Assembly (NCBI RefSeq): GCF_018128905.1
Contig: NZ_CP063808.1
Coordinates: 1,550,001 to 1,614,000 of the forward strand
Length of the DNA: 64,000 bases
From: Streptomyces sp. A2-16
Lineage (GTDB): Bacteria; Actinomycetota; Actinomycetes; Streptomycetales; Streptomycetaceae
Direction: 5' to 3'
Shown: piece by piece, positions 26,931-36,786 of the stretch
Numbering within the stretch: position 1 is the first letter of the stretch
How the letters are laid out: each line of letters starts with the position of its first letter
Position numbers and translations under genes: made by a program
Notes under the pieces: model-generated
What the model was told of the DNA's origin: nothing
Seen by the model: the letters and a program-made list of their open reading frames with translations, nothing else
The model's database searches: none

Positions 26931-27587
26931 TCACACGGCGTCCGTACCCACGAACTTCGCACTGGTGAGCGGAGCTTCCACATGCCAGCCCAGGGACTCG
27001 TACAGCGCCCGGCCCGCCGGCGTCCCCGCGAGCACGCCGGTCTCCGCCCCCGTGGCGGACGCCGCTGCCTGGAGCGTGCGCATGACGAAGCTGCCCAGTC
27101 CCCGCCGCTGATGGGCGGCCACGGTCTCGATCTGGTCGAAGACGGCGGTGGCGCCGGTCGGGACGACCTGACCGCGGGCCGCGAGGGAACCGTCGGGCGC
27201 GGCGAGGAGCACGCGGGTGACGCCGCCGACGGACCAGGTGCGCAGCCGGTATCCGTGCGGGGTGCCGGCCTGTTCCGCAGGTGCGGACAGCGGGACCGTC
27301 ATCAGGAAGCCCGGCTCGGGATCCACCCACCAGCCCTCGCCGAGCCAGCCCCCGACCACGGCCGGGTCGTGGAACACCTTGAGCCACACCCCGGCCCCCG
27401 TCACCCCGCCCGCCACCTTGCGCACGACCGCCTCGTCCACGGCGTCGCCCAGCGCGTCGAAGACGTGCCGCGACACCTGCGCGACCTGCCCCACGTCGAC
27501 GGTGAACCCCCACGGCTCACGCTCCGGCGCCGCCGCCCCGCGGGACACGACCCAGCCAGTCACCCACGCCCGCACCACTCCGTCCAC
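26931..27587 (-). CDS. GNAT family N-acetyltransferase
   Basis: 218 residues from GTG 27587 (ribosome site GGGGG six bases upstream). C-terminal GNAT core: VFDQIETVAAHQRRGLGSFVMRTLQAAA and GTPAGRALYESLGWHVEAPL. The N-terminal ~95 residues resemble an independent acyl-CoA-type half-domain. The frame continues upstream to 27710 but through promoter-like DNA of lon. Divergent from lon. Confidence 0.82.
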   Translation of the reverse strand: MDGVVRAWVTGWVVSRGAAAPEREPWGFTVDVGQVAQVSRHVFDALGDAVDEAVVRKVAGGVTGAGVWLKVFHDPAVVGGWLGEGWWVDPEPGFLMTVPLSAPAEQAGTPHGYRLRTWSVGGVTRVLLAAPDGSLAARGQVVPTGATAVFDQIETVAAHQRRGLGSFVMRTLQAAASATGAETGVLAGTPAGRALYESLGWHVEAPLTSAKFVGTDAV

Positions 27588-27674
27588 GGTATCCCCCTCT
27601 GTAATGGTCGCTTGCGCTATGTGTCTATTACTCGATGACCTTAGGTCCGGAACCGTGGATTCCGGCAGTCGTGA

Positions 27675-27689
27675 TCGCCGACAGCGAAC
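27675..27689 (-). promoter_or_regulatory. possible ClgR-type box upstream of lon
   Basis: On the minus strand the sequence is GTTCGCTGTCGGCGA. The reported actinomycete ClgR motif is GTTCGCY-N5-GCG; the GTTCGCT half is exact but the GCG is one base too close. Weak candidate. Confidence 0.25.
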
Positions 27690-27726
27690 AGACGCTCGGG
27701 CGGGGAACATTCAAAGGCTCATGTGC

Positions 27727-27747
27727 ATTGAGTCGGCATAGCTCAAC
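27727..27747. promoter_or_regulatory. HAIR-type HspR operator upstream of lon
   Basis: ATTGAGT-CGGCATA-GCTCAAC. This matches the HAIR consensus CTTGAGT-N7-ACTCAAG in 11 of 14 arm positions with the exact 7-base spacer, and lies 22 bases before the lon start. HspR control of lon is established in Streptomyces. Confidence 0.75.
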
Positions 27748-27768
27748 TTGACTGCCTAAGGGGAGATC

Positions 27769-30183
27769 ATGCCTTCGACGTCCACACCGCTCACTCTGCC
27801 TGTGCTGCCGCTCGACGACGAGGTCGTGCTGCCCGGAATGGTGGTTCCGCTGGACCTCAATGACACCGACGTCCGCGCCGCGGTGGAGGCCGCCCAGGCC
27901 GCCGCCCGCTCGGAACCCGGGAAGCCCAAGGTCCTGCTGGTGCCACGGATCGACGGGACCTACGCGAGCACCGGTGTGCTCGGCACCGTCGAGCAGGTCG
28001 GCCGGCTGGCCGACGGCGACCCGGGCGCGCTCATCCGCGGCCGGGGCAGGGTGCAGATCGGTGCGGGGACCACCGGCCCGGGCGCCGCCCTGTGGGTCGA
28101 GGGGACCACGGTCGAGCAGACCGTCCCCGAACCGCTGCCCGGTCATGTCGCCGAACTGGTCAAGGAGTACAAGGCCCTCGCCACCGCCTGGCTGCGCAAG
28201 CGCGGTGCCTGGCAGGTCGTGGACCGGGTGCAGGCCATCGACGACGTGTCCGCGCTCGCCGACAACTCCGGTTACTCACCGTTCCTGACCACCGAGCAGA
28301 AGGTCGAGCTGCTGGAGACCGCCGACCCGGTGGCCCGTCTCAAGCTCGCCACCCAGCAGCTGCGCGACCACCTCGCCGAGCAGGACGTCGCCGAGACCAT
28401 CGCCAAGGACGTCCAGGAGGGCGTCGACAAGCAGCAGCGAGAGTTCCTGCTCCGCCGTCAGCTGGAAGCCGTGCGCAAGGAACTGCGCGAGCTCAACGGC
28501 GAGCAGGAGGGCGAGGAGTCCGACGACTACCGCGCGCGCGTGGAGGCGGCCGACCTGCCCGAGAAGGTCCGCGAGGCGGCCCTCAAGGAGGTCGACAAGC
28601 TGGAGCGGTCCAGCGACCAGTCCCCGGAGGGCTCCTGGATCCGCACCTGGCTGGACACCGTCCTCGAACTGCCGTGGAACGAACGGACCGAGGACCAGTA
28701 CGACATCCAGGGCGCCAAGGAGATCCTCGACGCCGAGCACGCGGGCCTGGAGGACGTGAAGGAGCGGATCACCGAGTACCTGGCGGTGCGCAAGCGCCGC
28801 AACGACCGGGGCCTGGGCGTGGTCGGCGGGCGGCGCGGCGGTGCCGTACTCGCCCTCGTAGGGCCGCCCGGGGTCGGAAAAACGAGCCTCGGTGAGAGTG
28901 TGGCGCACGCCATGGGCCGCAAGTTCGTCCGCGTCGCCCTCGGCGGTGTGCGGGACGAGGCGGAGATCCGCGGCCACCGGCGGACGTACGTCGGCGCGCT
29001 GCCCGGCCGGATCGTGCGGGCGATCAAGGAGGCCGGTTCGATGAACCCGGTCGTCCTGCTCGACGAGATCGACAAGGTGGGCTCCGACTTCCGCGGCGAC
29101 CCCGCGGCGGCCCTCCTGGAGGTCCTGGACCCGGCGCAGAACCACACCTTCCGCGACCACTACCTGGAGGTCGAGCTCGATCTGTCGGACGTCGTCTTCC
29201 TCGCCACGGCCAACGTGCTGGAGGCGATCCCGGAGGCGCTGCTCGACCGGATGGAGCTGGTCCGGCTCGACGGGTACACCGAGGACGAGAAGATCGTCAT
29301 CGCCCGTGACCACCTGCTCCCGCGCCAGCTGGAGCGGGCGGGGCTCGCCGGGGACGAGGTCGTCATCGAGGAGAGCGCGCTGCGCAAGCTCGCCGGCGAG
29401 TACACCCGCGAGGCGGGCGTACGCACCCTGGAGCGGTCCGTCGCGAGGCTGCTGCGCAAGGTGGCGGCCCAGCACGAACTGGGCGAGCGGGAACTGCCGT
29501 TCACCATCACGGACGAGGACCTGCGCGGTCTGATCGGCCGGCCGCACCACGTGCCCGAGTCGGCACAGGACCCCGCGGAGCGCCGTACGGCGGTCCCCGG
29601 CGTCGCGACCGGACTCGCGGTCACCGGTGCGGGCGGGGACGTGCTCTTCGTCGAGGCGTCGCTGGCCGACCCGGAGACGGGCGCGGCGGGTCTGACGCTG
29701 ACCGGCCAGCTGGGTGACGTGATGAAGGAGAGCGCGCAGATCGCGCTCAGCTTCCTCAGGTCGCACGGCGCCGAGCTGGAGCTGCCGGTCGGCGACCTGA
29801 AGGACCGGGGTGTGCACATCCACTTCCCGGCCGGCGCGGTCCCCAAGGACGGCCCGAGCGCGGGCGTCACGATGACGACGGCGCTGGCGTCCCTCCTGAG
29901 CGGTCGCCTGGTCCGCACGGACGTGGCGATGACCGGCGAGGTCTCGCTGACCGGACGGGTGCTGCCCATCGGCGGCGTGAAGCAGAAGCTGCTCGCCGCG
30001 CACCGCGCCGGGGTGAGCACCGTCATCATCCCCAAGCGCAACGAGGCCGACCTGGACGACGTCCCGGCGGAGGTGCTGGACAAGCTCGACGTCCACGCCG
30101 TCACCGACGTCCGCCAGGTCCTGGAGCTGGCGCTGGCCCCGGCCACGAACGGGACGGCGTCGGAGGTTCCGGTAGCGGCGTGA
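27769..30183 (+). CDS. lon: ATP-dependent protease La (Lon)
   Basis: 804 residues, full-length LonA. N-terminal substrate domain with [21 protein letters not shown], a helical region, AAA+ with Walker [10 protein letters not shown] and Walker [11 protein letters not shown], and a C-terminal Ser-Lys protease: Ser in [14 protein letters not shown] and Lys in [14 protein letters not shown]. Degrades damaged and regulatory proteins in the cytoplasm. ATG 27769 has AAGGGGAG upstream. The HAIR element at 27727-27747 implies heat-shock repression by HspR. Confidence 0.97.
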   Translation: MPSTSTPLTLPVLPLDDEVVLPGMVVPLDLNDTDVRAAVEAAQAAARSEPGKPKVLLVPRIDGTYASTGVLGTVEQVGRLADGDPGALIRGRGRVQIGAGTTGPGAALWVEGTTVEQTVPEPLPGHVAELVKEYKALATAWLRKRGAWQVVDRVQAIDDVSALADNSGYSPFLTTEQKVELLETADPVARLKLATQQLRDHLAEQDVAETIAKDVQEGVDKQQREFLLRRQLEAVRKELRELNGEQEGEESDDYRARVEAADLPEKVREAALKEVDKLERSSDQSPEGSWIRTWLDTVLELPWNERTEDQYDIQGAKEILDAEHAGLEDVKERITEYLAVRKRRNDRGLGVVGGRRGGAVLALVGPPGVGKTSLGESVAHAMGRKFVRVALGGVRDEAEIRGHRRTYVGALPGRIVRAIKEAGSMNPVVLLDEIDKVGSDFRGDPAAALLEVLDPAQNHTFRDHYLEVELDLSDVVFLATANVLEAIPEALLDRMELVRLDGYTEDEKIVIARDHLLPRQLERAGLAGDEVVIEESALRKLAGEYTREAGVRTLERSVARLLRKVAAQHELGERELPFTITDEDLRGLIGRPHHVPESAQDPAERRTAVPGVATGLAVTGAGGDVLFVEASLADPETGAAGLTLTGQLGDVMKESAQIALSFLRSHGAELELPVGDLKDRGVHIHFPAGAVPKDGPSAGVTMTTALASLLSGRLVRTDVAMTGEVSLTGRVLPIGGVKQKLLAAHRAGVSTVIIPKRNEADLDDVPAEVLDKLDVHAVTDVRQVLELALAPATNGTASEVPVAA

Positions 30184-30231
30184 CGCCGTGGTCCCGGCGG
30201 GCCCAGCGCCCGCGGGGTGCCGGATGAGGTG

Positions 30232-30266
30232 AGGGCCCGGGTTCTCGTGAGGGAGGCCCGGGCCTT
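30232..30266. terminator. bidirectional terminator between lon and the lysozyme gene
   Basis: AGGGCCCGGG (30232-30241) pairs with CCCGGGCCTT (30257-30266), 10 bp with one G-U, between two convergent stops. Confidence 0.7.
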
Positions 30267-30285
30267 CACCGTGCGCCGGGGCGGG

Positions 30286-31152
30286 TCAGCCGTTGGCGAG
30301 CGCCTGTACGCGGTCCAGGGCGCCGTTGAACCGGTCGTGGTCGCCGACCGTCGGGCCGGTCGAGGTGTACTGCCACATGGTGTACGTGCTCCAGCCGGCC
30401 GGGAGGGTGCCCGCGGACGAGGCGTAGCGGGCGATCCACAGCGGGCTGGCGGAGAAGCCGCCGTAGTTGCCGGTGCACTGGGTCCACCAGCTGGTCGCGG
30501 TGTAGATGACCGCGTTGCGGCCGGTGCGCGCCTTGTACTGGTTCAGGAAGTCACGGATCCAGGTGACCATCCCGCTCTGGGACTTGCCGAAGCACGCGTC
30601 GCCGTACGGGTTCCACTCGATGTCGAGCGCGCCGGGCAGCGTCTTGCCGTCCCGGGACCAGCCGCCGCCGTGATCGACGAAGTAGTCGGCCTGCGTCGCG
30701 CCGCTCGTGGTGTCCGGGGTGGCGAAGTGGTAGGCGCCGCGGATCATGCCGACGTTGTAGGAGCCGCTGTACTGCTGGCTGAAGTACGGATTCGTGTAGT
30801 ACGTCCCCTCGCTCGCCTTGGTGTACGCCCAGCGGACGCCGCTGCTCCACAGGGTCGACCAGGAGACGTTGCCCTGGTAGCTGGCGACGTCGACACCCTC
30901 GGTCTGGGCCGCTCGGGTGCCGGAGGGAAGCCCGCCCTGGCCGTCGTGCGCTACGACGCCCATCCCCATGTGGGCGGAGCCGCGGGCCGGGGTGGCGGTG
31001 GAGGTGGCGTCGGGAGCCACGGGAGCCACGGGGGCTACGGGAGCCTCGGTGGCCGAGGCGGGTGCGAGGTTCGGCAGCGAGAACGCGGTGAGCAGGAGTC
31101 CGGCGAGGAAAAGGCGCCGGGGACGTATCGGTCCTGGTCTGTGCACGGGCAT
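30286..31152 (-). CDS. secreted GH25 lysozyme
   Basis: 288 residues. An Arg-rich signal peptide (PRRLFLAGLLLTAFSLPNLAPASA) is followed by a Val-Ala-Pro linker (APVAPVAPVAP) and a GH25 muramidase domain: GVDVASYQGNVSW, WAYTKASEG and the catalytic LDIEWNPYG (Asp and Glu both present), ending with MWQYTSTG. It cleaves peptidoglycan glycan strands outside the cell. Its role (cell-wall turnover or lysis of competitors) cannot be decided. Divergent from the MarR gene. Confidence 0.92.
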   Translation of the reverse strand: MPVHRPGPIRPRRLFLAGLLLTAFSLPNLAPASATEAPVAPVAPVAPDATSTATPARGSAHMGMGVVAHDGQGGLPSGTRAAQTEGVDVASYQGNVSWSTLWSSGVRWAYTKASEGTYYTNPYFSQQYSGSYNVGMIRGAYHFATPDTTSGATQADYFVDHGGGWSRDGKTLPGALDIEWNPYGDACFGKSQSGMVTWIRDFLNQYKARTGRNAVIYTATSWWTQCTGNYGGFSASPLWIARYASSAGTLPAGWSTYTMWQYTSTGPTVGDHDRFNGALDRVQALANG

Positions 31153-31385
31153 GGCGTGCCTCCGAAGGCTCGGTGATGCTCGGTGGGGGAACAGGGAAGA
31201 CCGTGCCGGGCCGGCGTGGGCATGCCGGCAGTTGCTCGGTCGGGACGCTACGTACGGGACCGGAGGGTGGGAAGAGGGCCCGGGAACTGCCGTTGGTCCA
31301 GCCCTGCGAAATACTTATGGAGCTGCGGCGATGGTGCAATCCGGCGGAAACTTTCACGAGCGGGAAATTCAGGGCAGGGGCTGAC

Positions 31386-31880
31386 GTGCACGAAGACGGA
31401 AACGGCGGCGGGGGCCGGGGTGGGTCCGGCATGGCGCCGGGCGGTGTGGACCAGCCGGGATTCCTTGCGCTCGAACGCGAGTTGACCGTCCTGCTGCGTC
31501 GCGCCCGGGCCAACCAGGGGGAGATGGCCCGCGAGGTCCACCCCGACCTGGAGTCGGCGGCGTACGGGCTGCTCGTCCGTCTGGATGAATGCGGCCGCCA
31601 GCGCGCCACCGAGCTGGCCGCCTACATCGGCGTCGGCAAGGCCACGATGTCCCGCCAGCTGCGCGCCCTGGAGGACCTGGGCCTGGTCGCCCGCGAACCC
31701 GACCCGGCGGACGGCCGTGCCTGGCTGGTCGACCTCACCCAGGAGGGCCGCTCCCGGGTACAGCGAGTCCGCGACGCCCGCCGCGCCCGCTACGCGGGCC
31801 GCCTGGCCCACTGGAACCCGGACGAGGTCACCGAACTGGCCCGACTGCTGCACCAGCTGAACCGGGGCATGGAGAAGTAA
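31386..31880 (+). CDS. MarR-family transcriptional regulator
   Basis: 164 residues from GTG 31386 (AGGGG six bases upstream). Winged helix RATELAAYIGVGKATMSRQLRALEDLGLVAREPDPADGRAWLVDLTQEGRSRV is typical, with flanking dimerisation helices. The N-terminal ~30 residues are glycine-rich and disordered. Earlier in-frame ATGs exist (31317) but lack a site. It may control the divergent lysozyme gene (inference from position only). Confidence 0.87.
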   Translation: MHEDGNGGGGRGGSGMAPGGVDQPGFLALERELTVLLRRARANQGEMAREVHPDLESAAYGLLVRLDECGRQRATELAAYIGVGKATMSRQLRALEDLGLVAREPDPADGRAWLVDLTQEGRSRVQRVRDARRARYAGRLAHWNPDEVTELARLLHQLNRGMEK

Positions 31881-32314
31881 CCCACCCCTCCGGCCACACG
31901 CGTCGTCCCGCCGGGCGGGTCGCCGGGCGCCCCACGATCGGTGGGTCCGGCGGCAGCGGACCATCCGCGCGGTGCTTCGCCGCCGACGGACCGCGTACGT
32001 GAGGCGCCCACCGCAGCCGCCCGGCCGCCTCGCCATCCCGTCGAGCGGGGTCGCCGGTGCCGACCGGGCTGGTCCCCGGGGGAGTCGTTCGAGGGCCCGG
32101 GGGACGGATCGTCCACCCTATGGACCGGCTGCCCGGCCGACCGGCCGAGTCACCGACCCGCTGACCGGCCGACCAACCGACTCACGCGACTCACGGCCCC
32201 GCCGACCGGCCGCTCCATCCCCCAACCGCCCGGCGCGCACCACCCACCGCCCACCCGGCTCAGCCGCATCGCCCACACGCCTGCCGACCCGTACCGCTCA
32301 GCAGGGCGCATCGG
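31881..32314. other. intergenic region without recognisable feature
   Basis: 430 bases between the convergent MarR and PP2C-like genes. It has many short ACCGGCCGA-type repetitions but no ORF with coding bias, RNA gene or clear strong terminator. Confidence 0.5.
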
Positions 32315-33103
32315 TCACAGCTCCGCGTACACCACCGTCGCGTCGTCGTGGGTCTTGCTGTGGCGCAGGTGGGTTCGGGTGTGGGCGTCCGCCTGCTCCA
32401 GTTCGCGGACGCGGTCCACCAGTGCCTGTGCCCCCTGCTTGCGCACGAGGGTGAAGCAGTCCCGCCAGCTGCCCTCGTGGAACTTGTCCACCCAGCGGGT
32501 CGCCCCGTCCGTCAGGGCCAGCAGGGTGCGCACCGACGACCGAGGCAGCGCTCCCGTCACCGCGCGCCCGGCCACCGACGGATCCGCGGCCGCCGTGAAG
32601 AAGCCGCCCTCCTTGTTGCGGAGGTTGGCGTCGATCAGCGCGTCCGTCGCCAGCGCGGTGCGCGGCAGGCGCGACAACCGGTCGTCCAGATACGGCGTCA
32701 CCGTGCCGTCGGGCCCCTCCACCAGCAGTGCCGAGTCCGACAGGACGAGGTACTCGACCGACTCCGGGGACCACCGCGCCATCACCACCGTCGCCTGTGG
32801 TGTACGCGGGTGAGAAAGGTCACAACCTTCACCATGTGTCTCAGCTGTGCGCGCGATCGCCCGGGACAGCACCTCGGCCGGCGGAACATCCATGAGCGAA
32901 ACGGCCAGTTCGGTCAGCGCCCCGCCCAGCCGGGCGGTGAACCAGGGGACCGAATGCAGACAGCCCGTCGGACCGGCGGGCGGGGTGACCCCGTCGAGGG
33001 CGACCAGTACGCCGCCCTCTCCTGAAGCGGGAAGCGCGACGCTCGCGAAGTCCTCGTTGGGCCGCTGGACATCGCCGGGTTCCGAGACAAGTTCCGTACG
33101 CAT
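32315..33103 (-). CDS. PP2C-like serine/threonine phosphatase-fold protein
   Basis: 262 residues from ATG 33103. PP2C fold elements: QRPNEDFASVALP, GVLVALDGVT, VEYLVLSDSALLVE, LLALTDGATRWVD and the C-terminal HDDATVVYAEL. Asp residues for two metals are present (EDF, ALDGV, LTDG, HDDAT). No sensor domain is attached. Its partner kinase or substrate is not in the window. Confidence 0.8.
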   Translation of the reverse strand: MRTELVSEPGDVQRPNEDFASVALPASGEGGVLVALDGVTPPAGPTGCLHSVPWFTARLGGALTELAVSLMDVPPAEVLSRAIARTAETHGEGCDLSHPRTPQATVVMARWSPESVEYLVLSDSALLVEGPDGTVTPYLDDRLSRLPRTALATDALIDANLRNKEGGFFTAAADPSVAGRAVTGALPRSSVRTLLALTDGATRWVDKFHEGSWRDCFTLVRKQGAQALVDRVRELEQADAHTRTHLRHSKTHDDATVVYAEL

Positions 33104-33463
33104 TCGGCCAGTCTGCACGAGCCCTTCACAAGCTTCGCCAAAGAGTGCCAACGGTCGCGGAATTGACGCAGCCGCGCAGGTCAGGCGCCAGGTTTGGGCT
33201 GGAATGGTTCACTCCGTGCGAGCGTGTCGGCGAATATTGCCACCGGTCCTCGCCGACGTCCAACCGGCCTGCCGCGCAAGCCCCGTGCGCGTGCCGCGGG
33301 AACTTGCCCGCCAACTCTCCTACGGGGTTCACTCCTTCGGGTGGCGGCTCAGGCGATGCGCGGCCACCGCCCACCGGCGCTGGGAGGGTCGGGAATCGTA
33401 CCCCGGTGTGCACACCAGTTGACGGAGCGTCACCCCGGGCCCATGGGATTCACGAGTTCAGGA
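33104..33463. other. divergent intergenic region upstream of the conservon
   Basis: 360 bases that must contain the conservon and phosphatase promoters. I can name no convincing -35/-10 pair, and see no gene or RNA. Confidence 0.5.
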
Positions 33464-36286
33464 ATGCGAGCAGCGGTGCAGAAGACGCGGCCTCGTCGCA
33501 CAGGCAAGCAGACGGCCTCCGGCCACGGCGCGGACCCCACGTCCGGCGCCCCCGAGACCCCTGTCGGCAAGGGCCGCCCCACTCACGTCCGCACCCGGCT
33601 GATCCTCGCCGTCGCCGTCGTGGCCGCCGCGATCGCCGGGGCCGGCGCCCCCTCCCTGGTCACCGCCTCCGAGGACCTCCACGACTCCCAGAACCTGGTG
33701 ACGCTCGCCGAGCAGACCCAGGACGCCCTCGACCTCGCCCACGCGCTCGCCGACGAACGCGACGAGGTCACCTCCTACATCGCGGCCGGCCGCCCCAAGT
33801 CGAAGGCGCCCGGCGAGCAGTCGAGCGCCCGCGTCGACCGCCAGGTCGAGGAACTGCGCGCCGACACCGACCTGTCCACGACCCTGCGCGCCGACCTCGA
33901 CGACATCGCCGCCGTACGACGCTCCGCGCTCACCGGAAAGAGCACCGCGCTCCAGGCGCACAACGCCTACTCCGCCGCCATCACCGAGCTCCACCGGCTC
34001 GCCGAGGAACTGGCCGAGAAGACGCCGGCCCGCGCGGGCTCCGGCGCCTACTCCCTCGCCGAGCTCGACTCCGCCGTACAGCAGGCGGCCGCGACCCGCG
34101 GACTGCTGCTCGCGGCGCTCAGCCTGCCGACGACGACCCAGAGCGTCTACGACCCGATCACCGGCCTGACGAGCACCAAGAAGGTCTCCTCGAAGGCCGA
34201 CGCCGAGCAGCGCGACGCGCTCAGTGCCGCCGCCCAGCAGGCCCGGCTGCGCTCCGACGCGGCCCTCGCCGACTTCCAGGACTCGGCGCCCGCGGCGGCG
34301 AAGGCGAGCTACGACTCCACGGTCACCGGCCCCGAGGTCAACTCCGCCGACAAGTACCTCGCCGCCCTCACCGACCAGCCCACCTTGTCCAGCGGCGAAC
34401 TGGGCACCGGCACCACCAGGCTCGACGAGGCGCTCTCCGCCCGTGTCGACCTCATGCGCGGCGCCGAGTCGGCCCTCTTCGAGCGCCGGGTCAAGACGCT
34501 GGAGCAGCTGCGCGACGACGACGTCACCGCGCTGGAGCTGCGCGTCGCGATCCTCGGCGCCCTGATGCTGTTGACCGTCGGCATCGCCACCGCCATGGCC
34601 CGCACCCTCACCCGCCCCCTGTCCGTGCTGCGCCGCGGCTCCGCCCGGCTCGCCGGGGCCGAGGACCCCACCACCGAGGAAGCGGTCTCCTTCACCGGCC
34701 GCAACGACGAGTTCGCCCAGGTCGTCCGTTCCGTCAACGCCCTGCACGCGCACGCCGCGGCGCTCGCCGAGCGGATCACCACCCTGGAGGCCGACCGCAA
34801 GCACCTGGTCGGCCAGCGCCAGAAGATGGCGGACGCCCGCGAGCAGCTCAAGGGTGAACTCGCCGACTCCGTCGCCCAGTTGGAGCGGCTGCGCACCACC
34901 ATCGGCGCCACCTTCGTCAACCTCGCGCTGCGCACCCTCGGCCTCGTCGAGCGGCAGCTCGCCGTCATCGAGAGCCTGGAGGAGCGCGAGCAGGACCCGG
35001 AGCGCCTGGCGACCCTCTTCAAGCTCGACCACTTCGCCACGGTCATGCGCCGCCACAGCGAGAACCTCCTGGTGCTGGCCGGCACGGAACACGTGCAGCA
35101 GAGCGCCGGGCCCGTCCCGCTCGTCGACGTCGTCCGTGCCGCGGTCAGCGAGATCGAGCGCTACGAGCGCGTCCGCATCGCCGCCCTCCCGCCGCACGCC
35201 CATGTGGCGGGCTTCGCCGCGGACGACCTCTCCCACCTGCTGGCCGAACTGATGGAGAACGCCACCTCGTTCTCCCCGCCCGACCTGCCCGTCGAGGTCT
35301 CCGGCTGGCTCCTGGAGAGCGGCGAGGTGATGCTCTCCGTCCAGGACGAGGGCATCGGCATGACCGCCGAGCGGATGACCACCCTCAACTCCCGCCTCGC
35401 CGAGTTCGATCCCGAGGCCGCCTACGAGTCGTACGACGAGGGCGGCGAGGGTCTCGGCCTCGGCCTGTACGTCGTGGCCCGCCTCGCCCACCGGCACGGT
35501 GTGCGCGTGCAGCTGCGCGAGCAGAAGCAGGGGGGTGTGGCCGCGGTGGTGGTCCTGCCCAAGCCGCTGCTCACCGCCGCGCCCGCGTCCGCCGTACCGG
35601 CCGCCGGCTCCGGCCCGGTCACCGGCGCGGCTCCCTCCTTCTCCCTCCCCGGCGCCGACGCGGAGGTCAACTCCAACGTCCTGAGCGGCCGTGCGAAGGG
35701 CGGCGACCCCCTGGTGGACCTGGCCGAGAAGGCCGTACGCCACGCGGAGGCGGAGTCCCCGGCCGAGAAGGCCGTACGCCACGCGGAGGCGGAGTCCCCG
35801 GCCGAGACCACCATGGAACTCCTGGCCCCGGTCCCGGCCCAGGGGGAGCCGGACCCCGTCCACGAGGAGCCGGCGACCCCCGAGCCCGCGATCCCCGAAC
35901 CCGCAGCCGCCGAACCCGCAGCCGCCGAACCCGCGGCCCCCGAGCCCGCGGCCCCCGACCTCGCAGTCGCCCAACCCGCGACCGCCGAGGCCGAGACCGA
36001 GCACACCCGCGCCGACGAGGAGCCCCTGACCGACAAGGGCCTCCCCAAGCGCACCCCCAAGATCACCGCCCCCACCACCCCGGCCCCACGCCGGCGCAAC
36101 GCGTCCGTGGACGCCGACGCACTCCGTCGCAGGCTCGGCGGTTTCCGCCAGGGGGCGGAGGCCGGCCACCGTGACGTGGAGGCCGAGATCAAGGAACAGA
36201 CCGGCGAGACCAAGCTGCCGGCCGCACCACAACGCACCGCGTCCGAAGAAGCCACGGGGGGCACAGCCGAGGAGGCAAGCAGTTGA
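33464..36286 (+). CDS. conservon sensor-like histidine kinase (CvnA type)
   Basis: 940 residues. One membrane segment at ~45-65, a large outside nitrate/nitrite-sensor-like helical domain (~70-355), a second segment (VAILGALMLLTVGIATAMA), HAMP, then an ATPase domain with HLLAELMENATSFSPP, DEGIGM and GEGLGLGLYVVARLAHRHG. The C-terminal ~220 residues are a disordered Pro/Glu/Ala tail containing a perfect 39-bp tandem duplication. The canonical phospho-acceptor histidine motif is weak, as in this family. Start uncertain: ATG 33443, ATG 33464 and GTG 33476 are all in frame. It heads a four-gene conservon thought to work like a eukaryotic G-protein receptor complex. Confidence 0.9.
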   Translation: MRAAVQKTRPRRTGKQTASGHGADPTSGAPETPVGKGRPTHVRTRLILAVAVVAAAIAGAGAPSLVTASEDLHDSQNLVTLAEQTQDALDLAHALADERDEVTSYIAAGRPKSKAPGEQSSARVDRQVEELRADTDLSTTLRADLDDIAAVRRSALTGKSTALQAHNAYSAAITELHRLAEELAEKTPARAGSGAYSLAELDSAVQQAAATRGLLLAALSLPTTTQSVYDPITGLTSTKKVSSKADAEQRDALSAAAQQARLRSDAALADFQDSAPAAAKASYDSTVTGPEVNSADKYLAALTDQPTLSSGELGTGTTRLDEALSARVDLMRGAESALFERRVKTLEQLRDDDVTALELRVAILGALMLLTVGIATAMARTLTRPLSVLRRGSARLAGAEDPTTEEAVSFTGRNDEFAQVVRSVNALHAHAAALAERITTLEADRKHLVGQRQKMADAREQLKGELADSVAQLERLRTTIGATFVNLALRTLGLVERQLAVIESLEEREQDPERLATLFKLDHFATVMRRHSENLLVLAGTEHVQQSAGPVPLVDVVRAAVSEIERYERVRIAALPPHAHVAGFAADDLSHLLAELMENATSFSPPDLPVEVSGWLLESGEVMLSVQDEGIGMTAERMTTLNSRLAEFDPEAAYESYDEGGEGLGLGLYVVARLAHRHGVRVQLREQKQGGVAAVVVLPKPLLTAAPASAVPAAGSGPVTGAAPSFSLPGADAEVNSNVLSGRAKGGDPLVDLAEKAVRHAEAESPAEKAVRHAEAESPAETTMELLAPVPAQGEPDPVHEEPATPEPAIPEPAAAEPAAAEPAAPEPAAPDLAVAQPATAEAETEHTRADEEPLTDKGLPKRTPKITAPTTPAPRRRNASVDADALRRRLGGFRQGAEAGHRDVEAEIKEQTGETKLPAAPQRTASEEATGGTAEEASS
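35722..35799 (+). repeat. perfect 39-bp tandem duplication in the conservon kinase gene
   Basis: Bases 35722-35760 are repeated exactly at 35761-35799, encoding AEKAVRHAEAESP twice. No synonymous difference between the copies points to a recent event. Confidence 0.9.
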
Positions 36287-36786
36287 CCGCGCCCAGTACC
36301 TTCGGTCTGAGTCGTGAGGCCCGCAATCTCCACTTCCTGCTGACCAACCTCGTCGAGGAGGTCCCCGGCGTACAGTCCGTCGCCGTCGTCTCCTCCGACG
36401 GCCTGCTCCTGCTCTCCTCCGACGCCGAGCGGAACGCGGAGGCACGCGAGGCCCGGGACGGGAAACCCTCCGGCCCGCGAGGCTCGTCCGCCGACCTCGC
36501 GACCATCGTCTCCGGCATCGGCAGCCTCACCCTCGGCGCCGCCAAGCTCATGGACTTCGGCGCCACCAAGCACACCATGATCGCGATGGACGACGGCAGC
36601 CTGTTCGTGATGTCGATCAGCGACGGTTCGCTGCTCGGCGTGCACGGCGCCGCGGACTGCGACATGAGCGTGGTGGCGTACCACATGGCACTGTTCGTCG
36701 GCCGCGCGGGACACGTCCTGACCCCCGAACTCCGCAGCGAGCTGCGCCAGTCGCTGGAGAACGACGAGACAGGGAGCGCCCGATGA
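36283..36786 (+). CDS. roadblock/LC7 domain protein (CvnB type)
   Basis: 167 residues. Roadblock fold: FLLTNLVEEVPGVQSVAVVSSDGLLLLSS, SLTLGAAKLMDFGATKHTMIAMDDGSLFVMSISDGSLLGV. TTG start at 36283 overlaps the kinase stop by 4 bp (TTGA), with GGAGG just upstream. These proteins are thought to stimulate GTP hydrolysis by, or scaffold, the CvnD GTPase. Confidence 0.92.
   Translation: MTAPSTFGLSREARNLHFLLTNLVEEVPGVQSVAVVSSDGLLLLSSDAERNAEAREARDGKPSGPRGSSADLATIVSGIGSLTLGAAKLMDFGATKHTMIAMDDGSLFVMSISDGSLLGVHGAADCDMSVVAYHMALFVGRAGHVLTPELRSELRQSLENDETGSAR

Noticed and set aside
33458..36445. 995-codon minus-strand ORF opposite the conservon kinase
   Set aside because: Gly/Val/Leu/Arg-rich shadow; the plus strand has HAMP and ATPase motifs.
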